From Pseudomonas haemolytica (lineage in GTDB: Bacteria; Pseudomonadota; Gammaproteobacteria; Pseudomonadales; Pseudomonadaceae), in the NCBI RefSeq assembly GCF_009659625.1, contig NZ_VOIW01000002.1:744001-808000 (forward strand): a DNA stretch of 64,000 nt. The letters are read 5' to 3'. Under the pieces are notes generated by a model. It was given only the letters and a program-made list of their open reading frames with translations, was not told the origin of the DNA and searched no databases. Numbering within the stretch: position 1 is the stretch's first letter; each line of letters begins with the position of its first letter. The position numbers were made by a program, and so were the translations under genes. This document shows, piece by piece, positions 40,254-48,205 of this stretch.

Positions 40254-41042
40254 TTAGAAGCCTAAACTGGATAACAGGTCATCTACGTCATCCTGACCTG
40301 ACATAACGTCTTCACGTTTATCGGCATGAATCTGCGGACCTTCACCCTTGGCGAGATGTTTTTGTGGATCTTTTTCCGAGAGGATCGCTTCGCGGTCATG
40401 TTCGATGCCGGCAAAACGGTCGACCTGGCCGGCCATCAGCACCAGTTTGAGCAAGTTGCTTTCCACTTCGGTGACCAACTGGGTCACGCGCTTGATCACC
40501 TGACCGGTGAGGTCCTGGTAATCCTGGGCCAGCAGAATGTCGTTGAGGTTGCTGGCAACCGTGCGGTTTTCCTGTTCGCTGCGCGACAGGAAACCTTCGA
40601 CCCGGCGCGCCAACTCACGAAACTCTTCAGCGCCTACTTCGCGGCGCATGAAGCGGCCCCAGTCAACGCTCAGGGCCTGGGCTTCGGTGGCCATGCCGTT
40701 GACCAGGGGCGTGGCGTTTTCCACCAGGTCCATGGTGCGGTTGGCCGCCGCCTCGGTCAGCCTGACCACATAGGACAGGCGTTCAGTGGCGTCGGTGATT
40801 TGCGATATTTCTTCGGCCTGGGGCATGCGCGGGTCAATCTGGAAATTGACGATCGCACTGTGCAGCTCGCGTGTGAGCTTGCCCACTTCCTGGTACAGGC
40901 CGCGGTCACGGGTCTGGTTAAGCTCATGGATCAACTGCACCGCATCGCCGAACTGGCCTTTTTCCAGGCTGTCGACCAACTGGTGAGCATGTTTTTTCAA
41001 GGTCGACTCAAAGTCGCCCTGTGACGTTTCGTTATGCTCCAT
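40254..41042 (-). CDS. cheZ: CheY phosphatase CheZ
   Basis: A 262-aa helical protein that dephosphorylates CheY-P. The catalytic glutamine is in AQDYQDLTGQVIKRV, and the acidic C-terminal peptide QDDVDDLLSSLGF is the CheY-binding tail. It starts at ATG 41042, 18 nt after cheY. Confidence 0.93.
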   Translation of the reverse strand: MEHNETSQGDFESTLKKHAHQLVDSLEKGQFGDAVQLIHELNQTRDRGLYQEVGKLTRELHSAIVNFQIDPRMPQAEEISQITDATERLSYVVRLTEAAANRTMDLVENATPLVNGMATEAQALSVDWGRFMRREVGAEEFRELARRVEGFLSRSEQENRTVASNLNDILLAQDYQDLTGQVIKRVTQLVTEVESNLLKLVLMAGQVDRFAGIEHDREAILSEKDPQKHLAKGEGPQIHADKREDVMSGQDDVDDLLSSLGF

Positions 41043-41060
41043 AGCTCCCCCGTGGCTGCA

Positions 41061-41435
41061 TCAATGACCGATGCGTTCGAAGATTTTTTCGATCTTCTCT
41101 TTCAAGGCCAGCGCCGTGAATGGCTTGACCACGTAACCGTTGACCCCGGCTTGGGCGGCTTCGATGATCTGTTCACGCTTGGCTTCGGCGGTCACCATCA
41201 GCACAGGCAGGCTGCGCAGTTTTTCATCGGCGCGCACGTGGCGCAGCAGATCGATACCGGTCATACCCGGCATGTTCCAGTCGGTTACCAGAAAGTCGAT
41301 GCTCCCGCTGTTGAGGATCGGAATCGCCGTAATGCCGTCATCCGCCTCGACCGTGTTAGTGAACCCAAGGTCACGCAACAGGTTCTTAATGATCCGCCGC
41401 ATCGTTGAGAAGTCATCAACGATGAGGATTTTCAT
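41061..41435 (-). CDS. cheY: Chemotaxis response regulator CheY
   Basis: A 124-aa single receiver domain that binds FliM when phosphorylated. Asp7/8, Asp52 (LVTDWNMPG), Thr82 (MVTAEAK) and Lys104 (YVVKPF) make up the active site. Start ATG 41435 gives the conserved MKILIVDD N-terminus; GGAGG lies further upstream than usual. It is the first gene of the cheYZAB-motCD run and follows fliA after 167 nt. Confidence 0.95.
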   Translation of the reverse strand: MKILIVDDFSTMRRIIKNLLRDLGFTNTVEADDGITAIPILNSGSIDFLVTDWNMPGMTGIDLLRHVRADEKLRSLPVLMVTAEAKREQIIEAAQAGVNGYVVKPFTALALKEKIEKIFERIGH

Positions 41436-41581
41436 GTTCTTGTCCAATTCGACCTCCAAGCAGTCTTAAACGCGCCCAGCACCTGGACGCGCCATTTCAA
41501 TCAACAGGCGTTACACAAAAAGGACTGCCCAGGGCACCACGGTGCGCACCCGCGAAGCCTTGCGGCGTCGCGGTAGCGTCT

Positions 41582-41599
41582 GCAGTGTCCCCACACTGC
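41582..41599. terminator. Hairpin between fliA and cheY
   Basis: GCAGTGT-CCCC-ACACTGC is a perfect 7-bp stem 3 nt downstream of the fliA stop. No U tract follows, so it may be an attenuator or incidental. The rest of this 167-nt gap shows no clear promoter. Confidence 0.35.
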
Positions 41600-41602
41600 C
41601 TG

Positions 41603-42343
41603 TCAGCGCGCGCGCCACTCTCCCAATCGCCCCCGCAAGCGAGCTGCGCACTGGCTATGCAACTGGCTGACACGCGATTCGCTGACCCCCAGGACCTCAC
41701 CGATTTCCTTGAGGTTCAGCTCTTCGTCGTAGTACAGCGCCAGCACCAGGCGCTCACGCTCCGGCAAATTGGCAATCGCGTCCGCCAACGCGCTCTGGAA
41801 ACGTTCGTCTTCCAGGTCGCGGGACGGCTCCAGATGTGCACTTGCGCCGTCCTCGTGCAGCCCTTCGTGTTCGCCGTCCTGCAACAGGTCGTCGAAACTG
41901 AACAGGCGGCTGCCCAAGGTATCGTTCAAAATCCCGTAGTAATCGTCGAGACTCAATTGGAGTTCGGCCGCAACTTCATGATCTTTAGCGTCACGACCGG
42001 TTTTTGCTTCAATTGCACGAATTGCATCACTGACCATGCGCGTATTGCGGTGTACCGAACGCGGCGCCCAATCCCCTTTACGCACTTCATCGAGCATCGC
42101 GCCACGGATGCGGATACCCGCATACGTCTCGAAACTCGCACCCTTGCTCGCGTCGTATTTGGTCGACACTTCGAGCAGGCCGATCATGCCGGCCTGGATC
42201 AAGTCTTCGACCTGCACACTCGCCGGCAGGCGCGCCAACAGGTGATAGGCAATGCGCTTGACCAGGGGCGCATAGCGCTCGATCAATTCACCTTGGCTGT
42301 CACGTGCCGATCTCTTGTAAAGGTTGTAGCCGCTGGCTGTCAT
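41603..42343 (-). CDS. fliA: Flagellar sigma factor FliA (sigma-28)
   Basis: A 246-aa sigma-70 family factor for late flagellar and chemotaxis genes. Region 2 includes EDLIQAGMIGLLEVS and FETYAGIRIRGAMLDEVRK. Region 3 is near RDAKDHEVAAELQLSLDDYY, and region 4 has LPERERLVLALYYDEELNLK and VSESRVSQLHSQC. ATG 42343 overlaps the fleN stop by 4 nt (ATGA). FlgM, its anti-sigma factor, is not here. Confidence 0.95.
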   Translation of the reverse strand: MTASGYNLYKRSARDSQGELIERYAPLVKRIAYHLLARLPASVQVEDLIQAGMIGLLEVSTKYDASKGASFETYAGIRIRGAMLDEVRKGDWAPRSVHRNTRMVSDAIRAIEAKTGRDAKDHEVAAELQLSLDDYYGILNDTLGSRLFSFDDLLQDGEHEGLHEDGASAHLEPSRDLEDERFQSALADAIANLPERERLVLALYYDEELNLKEIGEVLGVSESRVSQLHSQCAARLRGRLGEWRAR

Positions 42344-43173
42344 AGCACCGGTCCTGCGCTCGTCTGATGCACCAAACGCTCGACGAAAAACTCCAGATGC
42401 CCCCGAGGGTTGGCGGGCAACGGCCAGGTATCGACCTTCTGGGCAATGGCCTTGAACGCCAGTGCGCACTTCGAACGAGGGAACGCTTCATAGACCGCAC
42501 GCTGCTTTTGCACGGCCTTGCGCACACACTCGTCATAGGGAACTGCGCCGACGTATTGTAAAGCAACATCGAGGAAGCGATCCGTGACCTTGGTCAACTT
42601 GGCGAACAGGTTTCGCCCTTCCTGCGGGCTTTGGGCCATGTTGGCCAGCACGCGGAAGCGGTTCATGCCGTAGTCACGGTTAAGCAGTTTGATCAGCGCG
42701 TAGGCGTCAGTGATCGAAGTGGGTTCGTCGCACACCACCAGCAGCACTTCCTGGGCGGCGCGCACGAAGCTGACCACTGACTCGCCGATCCCGGCAGCGG
42801 TGTCGATCACCAGCACGTCGAGGTTGTCGCCGATATCACTGAACGCCTGGATCAGCCCGGCATGTTGCGCAGGGCTCAGGTGCACCATGCTCTGGGTGCC
42901 CGAGGCCGCCGGCACGATACGGATGCCACCGGGGCCCTGGAGCAGCACATCGCGCAGCTCACAGCGGCCCTCGATCACATCGGCAAGGGTATGTTTGGGT
43001 GTCAGTCCCAGCAGAACGTCCACGTTCGCCAAGCCCAGGTCAGCATCCAGCAGCATGACGCGACGGCCAAGCTCTGCCAGGGCCAGGGACAAATTCACTG
43101 ACACGTTAGTTTTTCCGACGCCACCTTTGCCGCCGGTCACCGCGATCACCTGTACGGGATGCATGCTGCCCAT
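42340..43173 (-). CDS. fleN: Flagellar number regulator FleN (FlhG)
   Basis: A 277-aa MinD-like ATPase that limits polar flagella to one by restraining FleQ. Deviant Walker A GGKGGVGKT (14-22), LLDADLGLANVDVLLGL and VIDTAAGIGESV are visible. The start is ATG 43173; the gene is coupled to fliA and follows flhF after 105 nt. Confidence 0.94.
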   Translation of the reverse strand: MGSMHPVQVIAVTGGKGGVGKTNVSVNLSLALAELGRRVMLLDADLGLANVDVLLGLTPKHTLADVIEGRCELRDVLLQGPGGIRIVPAASGTQSMVHLSPAQHAGLIQAFSDIGDNLDVLVIDTAAGIGESVVSFVRAAQEVLLVVCDEPTSITDAYALIKLLNRDYGMNRFRVLANMAQSPQEGRNLFAKLTKVTDRFLDVALQYVGAVPYDECVRKAVQKQRAVYEAFPRSKCALAFKAIAQKVDTWPLPANPRGHLEFFVERLVHQTSAGPVL

Positions 43174-43278
43174 TTTATTTCTTTACCTTGTCTTGCTTAG
43201 ACGCAGGCTACATGGCTTGGCCGCGTGAATCGCTTGCAGACCATCGATGTAGGTACATTTCACGGTGTTCATCCTGCC

Positions 43279-44595
43279 TCAACCGACCCGTTTAGCCGGG
43301 TGGTGGTAAAGGTCGGCGAACATATCGGCCATCGCTTCCTCGCTAGGCTCTTCTTGCATTTGCACACTCACGGCACGGCTGACCAACTGATGACGGCGCG
43401 GTAGATGCAGATCATCCGGGATCCGCGGCCCGTCGGTCAGGTAGGCGACCGGTAATTCATGGCTGATGGCCAAACTCAACACTTCACCCAGGCTCGCGGT
43501 TTCATCGAGCTTGGTGAGGATGCAGCCGGCCAGCCCGCAACGCTTGTAACTGTGATAAGCAGCGGTAAGCACCTGTTTCTGACTGGTGGTTGCAAGCACC
43601 AGGTAATTCTTCGACTTGATGCCACGCCCGGCCAGGCTTTCGAGCTGCATGCGCAGGGCCGGGTCACTGGCTTGCAGGCCAGCGGTATCGATCAGCACTA
43701 CGCGCTTGCGCAGCAGCGGGTCCAGGGCGTTGGCCAGGGACTGGCCCGGGTCGACGTGAGTCACCGGCACATTGAGAATACGGCCCAGGGTCTTGAGCTG
43801 CTCCTGGGCGCCGATGCGGTAGCTGTCCATGCTCACCAGGGCGATATTCTGCGCGCCGTACTTGAGCACATAACGGGCGGCCAGCTTGGCCAGGGTGGTG
43901 GTCTTGCCCATGCCGGCGGGGCCGACCATGGCGATCACGCCGCCCTCTTCAAGCGGTTCGATTTCCGGGGTGGCGATCATGCGGGCCAAGTGCGCCAGCA
44001 ACATGCGCCAGGCCTGGCGCGGTTCTTCGACTTCCGCGGTCAAGGCCAGCAAGTCGCGGGACAGCGGGCCAGACAGGCCGATGCGTTGCAAGCGGCGCCA
44101 CAGGTTGGCTTGTTGCGGCTTGCTGCCTTGCAGTTGCGTCCACGCCAGGGAGCCCAGTTGCACTTCGAGCAACTCACGCAGGCCGTTGAGTTCAAAGCGC
44201 ATCGAGTCAAACACACGCTGGTCGACGGCAGCGGCCGGGGCAGGCGCGGCTGGGCGCGGGGGTTCGATGAAGGTTGGCTCTACCAGCGGCTCGGCGGCGG
44301 TCAATGGCAAGCCGGCGAACAATTGGCGATTGGTGCTGGCATCGCTGTCGCCACGCATGCTCAGTTCAGCCTGGGCCGACACAATACGCGAGGCGGTCTT
44401 GCGCAGCTCGTCTTCGAGTTCCATGTTCGGCACACGCGGGGCCAAGGCCTGGGGCGTGTAATCCAGCGCAGCCGTCAGCTCGACACCGCCGGCAATCCGA
44501 CGGTTACCGATAATCGCGGCGTCGGCGCCCAGCTCATCACGGACCAGTTTCATGGCCTGACGCATATCGGCGGCGAAAAAACGCTTAACTTGCAT
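43279..44595 (-). CDS. flhF: Flagellar GTPase FlhF
   Basis: A 438-aa SRP-type GTPase that marks the flagellated pole. The N-terminal basic/variable region (MQVKRFFAADMRQAMKLVRD) and a Pro/Ala-rich stretch (100-125) precede the NG domain with P-loop GPAGMGKT (225-232), VSMDSYRIGAQEQL, LIDTAGL and TKLDETASLGEVL. It starts 11 nt after flhA and is probably co-transcribed with it. Confidence 0.94.
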   Translation of the reverse strand: MQVKRFFAADMRQAMKLVRDELGADAAIIGNRRIAGGVELTAALDYTPQALAPRVPNMELEDELRKTASRIVSAQAELSMRGDSDASTNRQLFAGLPLTAAEPLVEPTFIEPPRPAAPAPAAAVDQRVFDSMRFELNGLRELLEVQLGSLAWTQLQGSKPQQANLWRRLQRIGLSGPLSRDLLALTAEVEEPRQAWRMLLAHLARMIATPEIEPLEEGGVIAMVGPAGMGKTTTLAKLAARYVLKYGAQNIALVSMDSYRIGAQEQLKTLGRILNVPVTHVDPGQSLANALDPLLRKRVVLIDTAGLQASDPALRMQLESLAGRGIKSKNYLVLATTSQKQVLTAAYHSYKRCGLAGCILTKLDETASLGEVLSLAISHELPVAYLTDGPRIPDDLHLPRRHQLVSRAVSVQMQEEPSEEAMADMFADLYHHPAKRVG

Positions 44596-44606
44596 AACCC
44601 ACTACC

Positions 44607-46739
44607 TCAGCCATTGGGCCCAACTGTCGCGACGATAGTCACTTGCTTATTGTCAGGAATTTCCTGGTAAGCCAATACGTGCAAATTCGGTACGGCCAGG
44701 CGTCCAAACCGCGACAACATCGCACGAACCGGACCGGCCACCAGCAGAATCACCGGGTTGCCTTGCATTTCCTGGCGCTGTGCGGCGTCGATCAACGAAC
44801 GCTGCAGCTTCTCAGCCATGCTTGGCTCCAGCAGGACACCCTCTTCCTGGCCCTGACCGGCCTTCTGAATACTATTGAGCAATATTTGTTCCAACCTTGG
44901 TTCCAAGGTGATCACAGGCAGCTCGGACTCAATACCTACAATGCTTTGCACGATTGCACGGGACAATCCGACGCGCACCGCTGCCACCAGCGCGGCAGTA
45001 TCTTGACTCTTGGCGGCATTGTTGGCGATGGCCTCGGCAATGCTGCGAATATCGCGTACCGGCACCTGTTCGGCCAGCAGCGCTTGCAACACCTTGAGCA
45101 ACTGCGACAGTGTCAGCACGCCCGGCACCAACTCTTCGGCCAGTTTCGGCGACGACTTGGCCAGCAACCCCATCAATTGCTGGACTTCCTCGTGGCCGAT
45201 CAGCTCATGAGAGTGCTTGTAGAGAATCTGGTTGAGGTGCGTGGCGACCACGGTGCTGGCGTCGACCACGGTATACCCGAGGGACTGTGCCTGGCTGCGC
45301 TGGCTGACTTCGATCCACACCGCTTCCAGGCCAAAAGCCGGATCTTTGGCGGTAATGCCGTTGAGCGTGCCGAACACCTGGCCAGGGTTGATCGCCAGTT
45401 CGCGGTCCGGGTAGATCTCGGCTTCGGCCAGGATCACGCCCATCAGGGTCAGGCGATAGGCGCTGGGGGCCAGGTCGAGGTTGTCGCGGATATGCACGGT
45501 GGGCATCAGGAAGCCCAGGTCCTGGGACAGCTTCTTGCGCACGCCCTTGATCCGTGCCAGCAGTTGCCCACCCTGGTTGCGGTCCACCAGCGGGATCAGG
45601 CGGTAGCCGACTTCCAGGCCGATCATGTCGATCGGAGTCACGTCGTCCCAGCCCAACTCCTTGGTTTCCTGGGCGCGGGCCGGGGATGGCAGCAGGTCCT
45701 GCTGGCGCGCAACCTCTTGCAAGGCTTGAACCTTGACGGCGTTCTGCTTTTTCCAGAACAGGTAGGCGCCGCCGCCGGCCAGGGCTGCCATGGTCAAGAA
45801 TGAAACGTGGGGCATGCCCGGGACGATGCCCATGATCGCCATGATGCCCGCCGCCACGGCCAAGGCCTTGGGCGAGGCAAACATCTGGCGGCTGATCTGC
45901 TTGCCCATGTCTTCGGAGCCCGAAGCACGGGTGACCATGATGGCCGCCGCTGTGGATAACAACAGTGATGGCAATTGCGCCACTAAACCGTCACCGATGG
46001 TCAGCAAGGCGTACACCCGGCCCGCATCGCCGAAGGTCATGCCGTGCTGGAAGATGCCGACCGCCATACCGCCAATCAGGTTGATGAACAGAATCAACAG
46101 GCCGGCGATGGCGTCACCGCGCACGAACTTACTGGCACCGTCCATCGAGCCATAGAACTCGGCTTCCTGGGCCACTTCCAGGCGGCGGGACTTGGCTTGG
46201 TTCTGGTCGATCAGGCCGGCGTTGAGGTCGGCGTCGATGGCCATCTGCTTGCCGGGCATCGCATCGAGGGTAAAGCGCGCGCTCACCTCGGAAATCCGCC
46301 CGGCGCCCTTGGTCACCACCACGAAGTTGATGATCATCAGGATCGCGAACACCACGATACCGACCACATAGTTACCGCCGATCACCACCTCACCGAAGGC
46401 CTGGATCACTTTACCGGCAGCGGCGTGGCCGTCCTGGCCGTGGAGCATCACCACCCGCGTCGACGCCACGTTCAGCGCCAGGCGCAGCAGGGTCGCAATC
46501 AACAGGATGGTGGGGAACACCGCGAAATCCAGCGGCCGCAGGGCGTACACGCACACCAGCAGTACCACGACGGACAGGGCAATGTTGAAGGTGAAGAACA
46601 CGTCGAGCAGAAACGGTGGCATCGGCAACATCATCATTGCCAGCATCACCAGCAACAACAACGGCACACCCAGATTGCCCCGCGACAGGTCAGTCAGGGT
46701 GCCACGGGCCGTGTTGAGCATTTGAGAGCGATCTACCAC
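44607..46739 (-). CDS. flhA: Flagellar export gate protein FlhA
   Basis: A 710-aa inner-membrane export gate component. About eight transmembrane helices fill the first 330 residues, with the conserved FHIPEP-family segment around NFVVVTKGAGRISEVSARF and TLDAMPGKQMAIDADLNAGL. The rest is a cytoplasmic substrate-docking domain. GTG 46739 is chosen because GAGGAA lies 6 nt upstream and the length matches the family; the frame is open further upstream without support. A weak RpoN-like sequence lies about 62 nt upstream. Confidence 0.93.
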   Translation of the reverse strand: MVDRSQMLNTARGTLTDLSRGNLGVPLLLLVMLAMMMLPMPPFLLDVFFTFNIALSVVVLLVCVYALRPLDFAVFPTILLIATLLRLALNVASTRVVMLHGQDGHAAAGKVIQAFGEVVIGGNYVVGIVVFAILMIINFVVVTKGAGRISEVSARFTLDAMPGKQMAIDADLNAGLIDQNQAKSRRLEVAQEAEFYGSMDGASKFVRGDAIAGLLILFINLIGGMAVGIFQHGMTFGDAGRVYALLTIGDGLVAQLPSLLLSTAAAIMVTRASGSEDMGKQISRQMFASPKALAVAAGIMAIMGIVPGMPHVSFLTMAALAGGGAYLFWKKQNAVKVQALQEVARQQDLLPSPARAQETKELGWDDVTPIDMIGLEVGYRLIPLVDRNQGGQLLARIKGVRKKLSQDLGFLMPTVHIRDNLDLAPSAYRLTLMGVILAEAEIYPDRELAINPGQVFGTLNGITAKDPAFGLEAVWIEVSQRSQAQSLGYTVVDASTVVATHLNQILYKHSHELIGHEEVQQLMGLLAKSSPKLAEELVPGVLTLSQLLKVLQALLAEQVPVRDIRSIAEAIANNAAKSQDTAALVAAVRVGLSRAIVQSIVGIESELPVITLEPRLEQILLNSIQKAGQGQEEGVLLEPSMAEKLQRSLIDAAQRQEMQGNPVILLVAGPVRAMLSRFGRLAVPNLHVLAYQEIPDNKQVTIVATVGPNG

Positions 46740-46800
46740 CGGTATTCCTCGTGTCCTTGAAGCAAAGTTTTGACGCTGGGAAGCGTCGTGGAGGCGGGGT

Positions 46801-46816
46801 TGCAAGAAGCCTTCCA
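46801..46816 (-). promoter_or_regulatory. Possible RpoN promoter of flhA
   Basis: The minus strand reads TGGAAGGCTTCTTGCA, with the GG-N10-GC spacing and a perfect TTGCA -12 element, but a poor -24 (TGGAAG for TGGCAC). flhA is FleQ/RpoN-dependent in P. aeruginosa. Confidence 0.55.
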
Positions 46817-46859
46817 ACTTTTACTTGAAGTGAATACCGGTGGGTATTTCTATTGAGGG

Positions 46860-47060
46860 TTAAGACCTAACGAGCCTGATGTGGCTAACGTGGCCATCGC
46901 TGCGTACCTCGTAAATCACCCTGTCCCCCTCTTGTAGATCAGTCAGCTTCGCGGTGCTAAGTGCCTCCTCATACGCAGTCACCCTACCCTCGCCTTCATC
47001 CGGCTGGATTTCCGCAAATTGATTCTCTTTGTTGAACACACGAACGGTACCTTTTTCCAT
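46860..47060 (-). CDS. Divergent cold-shock-domain protein (copy D)
   Basis: A 66-aa protein starting MEKGTVRVFNKENQFAEIQP. The beginning (KGTVRVFN) and end (LQEGDRVIYEV, HVSHIRLV) match a cold-shock OB fold. RNP1 (normally KGFGFI) is replaced by NQFAEIQP, and RNP2 (normally VFVHF) by RVTAYEE, so the standard aromatic nucleic-acid-binding residues are missing. ATG 47060 follows AAGGAG; the frame upstream is open but unsupported. An oriented palindrome ends 89 nt upstream. Binding activity is doubtful and the role unknown. It lies directly upstream of flhA. Confidence 0.75.
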   Translation of the reverse strand: MEKGTVRVFNKENQFAEIQPDEGEGRVTAYEEALSTAKLTDLQEGDRVIYEVRSDGHVSHIRLVRS

Positions 47061-47149
47061 GAAGACTCTCCTTGACACTCCTACGTGACCGCCCCCCTGG
47101 CGTGGCCACAAGTCCCTGTCCAAGCCTACGCGCGCAAGTAGTGGGCGAA

Positions 47150-47169
47150 CTACTGTCAACATTGACAGG
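47150..47169 (-). promoter_or_regulatory. Oriented palindrome, copy 2
   Basis: The minus strand reads CCTGTCAA-TG-TTGACAGTAG, ending 89 nt upstream of the ATG of cold-shock-like gene D. Confidence 0.75.
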
Positions 47170-47256
47170 TAGGCCGTGCCTTCTGACAAATGGCAGTCCG
47201 GCGCGTCCCCGTGACGGCCTGGCAATTGACTGATCTGATAGAAGTACAAACCAGGT

Positions 47257-47355
47257 CAAATGTGGGAGGGGGCTTGCTCCCGATGGCTCTGTGTCAGGCA
47301 GTAGATTCATTGACTGAGCCAGTGCTATCGGGGGCAAGCCCCCTCCCACATTTGA
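47257..47355. repeat. REP inverted pair between cold-shock-like genes
   Basis: CAAATGTGGGAGGGGGCTTG leads on to CTCCCGAT, and the inverted copy ends CCCTCCCACATTTG. The loop carries GTGTCAG and TGACTGAG as further partial complements. It lies just 3' of the CspA-like gene and may act as its transcript end. Confidence 0.92.
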
Positions 47356-47359
47356 GCCT

Positions 47360-47563
47360 TTAAATAGGCCGTATATTATCGGCCTGAGGGCCTTTTGGTC
47401 CTTGGGCTAGGTCATATTCTACTTTTTGGTTTTCTTCCAGGCTTTTGAACCCATGCGACTGAATTGCCGAGTAATGGGCAAAAACATCCGTACTCCCATC
47501 ATCCGGGGTAATAAAACCAAACCCCTTCTCCGCGTTAAACCACTTCACAGTACCGGTTGCCAT
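47360..47563 (-). CDS. CspA-family cold-shock protein (copy C)
   Basis: A 67-aa standard cold-shock protein that binds single-stranded RNA/DNA. It has [15 protein letters not shown] (RNP1) and DVFAHYSAI (RNP2, a slight variant of VFVHFSAI), and ends [17 protein letters not shown] 47563 follows GGGAGAG. It starts 12 nt after gene B and has no palindrome of its own, so it is probably co-transcribed with B. It is the only member of the island with intact RNA-binding motifs. Confidence 0.9.
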   Translation of the reverse strand: MATGTVKWFNAEKGFGFITPDDGSTDVFAHYSAIQSHGFKSLEENQKVEYDLAQGPKGPQADNIRPI

Positions 47564-47575
47564 TTCCGCTCTCCC

Positions 47576-47803
47576 TTACACCTTTGGATCCGCCTCTGTG
47601 TCGTTACACGCACTAATGGGAAGCGCGTAAACGCCCTGGGGTTTATGGATCATCTGAAACATTATCTGCTCACCAATCGACAGTGCAGCCCAATGCCAAT
47701 CGCTCCAATCGATGAAGACGTTTTCTTCCCCGTCGTCCAACGCAATCAACCACTCGCCGCGGATCAACTCAAAGGATTTGACAGTACCTGTAGCTACCTT
47801 CAA
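47576..47803 (-). CDS. Divergent cold-shock-domain protein (copy B)
   Basis: A 75-aa protein. The TTG start at 47803 is chosen because the leader GGGGAGAGCGGTA-TTG matches the leader of gene C (GGGAGAGCGGAA-ATG), and the next residues KVATGTVKSF align with MATGTVKWF of gene C. RNP1 is replaced by RGEWLIAL and RNP2 by VFIDWSDW; the C-terminus is an unrelated tail. It looks like a diverged duplicate of gene C. The oriented palindrome ends 68 nt upstream. Longer upstream starts would run through the palindrome. Confidence 0.75.
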   Translation of the reverse strand: MKVATGTVKSFELIRGEWLIALDDGEENVFIDWSDWHWAALSIGEQIMFQMIHKPQGVYALPISACNDTEADPKV

Positions 47804-47871
47804 TACCGCTCTCCCCGCAGCTCGTTTACTACATGCGCGAAGGGTAATAAACAACGGAAAGCGCACTGTGG

Positions 47872-47891
47872 CTACTGTCAAAGTTGACAGG
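47872..47891 (-). promoter_or_regulatory. Oriented palindrome, copy 3
   Basis: The minus strand reads CCTGTCAA-CT-TTGACAGTAG, ending 68 nt upstream of the TTG of gene B. It is identical in core to copy 4. Confidence 0.8.
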
Positions 47892-47928
47892 TAGACGCAA
47901 GTGGTCGATAGGTGCTAAGGCCAGTGAA

Positions 47929-48105
47929 TCATGCATCCGGTGTTTTTTTTCGCTTGCGGGTTTTTCGAAGCCTGGGAACGGCTGGCGGGGCTTCACCGCA
48001 CTTAGCGCCTTTGGGTTCAACAGCAACCTCATTGCCATCAAGGTCCCGGGCAATAAAGCCAATGCCCTTGACCGCATCGAACCACCTGACCGAACCCCTA
48101 TCCAT
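47929..48105 (-). CDS. Truncated cold-shock-domain protein with basic tail (copy A)
   Basis: A 58-aa protein. MDRGSVRWFDAVKGIGFIAR keeps the first strands and RNP1 (KGIGFI) of a cold-shock domain, then diverges at NEVAVEPKGAK where RNP2 should be. It ends in a very basic tail (PRLRKTRKRKKTPDA). ATG 48105 follows GGAGGCGG, a strong ribosome site. A run of eight A bases in the tail (47943-47950) could slip and change the C-terminus. The oriented palindrome ends 69 nt upstream. It could bind nucleic acid through RNP1 and charge; this is inference. Confidence 0.7.
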   Translation of the reverse strand: MDRGSVRWFDAVKGIGFIARDLDGNEVAVEPKGAKCGEAPPAVPRLRKTRKRKKTPDA

Positions 48106-48174
48106 CACCGCCTCCCGAGCCGCGCATGGCTGCGCGCCTCATCGCTGTATCAAACAGTGAAGGCGGCGTAATGG

Positions 48175-48194
48175 CTACTGTCAAAGTTGACAGG
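48175..48194 (-). promoter_or_regulatory. Oriented palindrome, copy 4
   Basis: The minus strand reads CCTGTCAA-CT-TTGACAGTAG. It ends 69 nt upstream of gene A and begins 11 nt after the flhB stop. Confidence 0.8.
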
Positions 48195-48205
48195 TCAGAC
48201 GGGGA

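Noticed and set aside
46832-46850. AATACC-GGTG-GGTATT as terminator of cold-shock-like gene D
   Set aside because: The stem is only 6 bp and no U tract follows on the minus strand.
47774-47791. Possible extra half-site of the palindrome (TACTGTCAAA on the minus strand) inside gene B
   Set aside because: It encodes the conserved G-T-V-K of the cold-shock domain and lacks the second arm.
47829-48077. 82-codon frame on - overlapping gene A
   Set aside because: It is in a different frame from the RNP1-containing product, without a ribosome site, and runs across palindrome copy 3.
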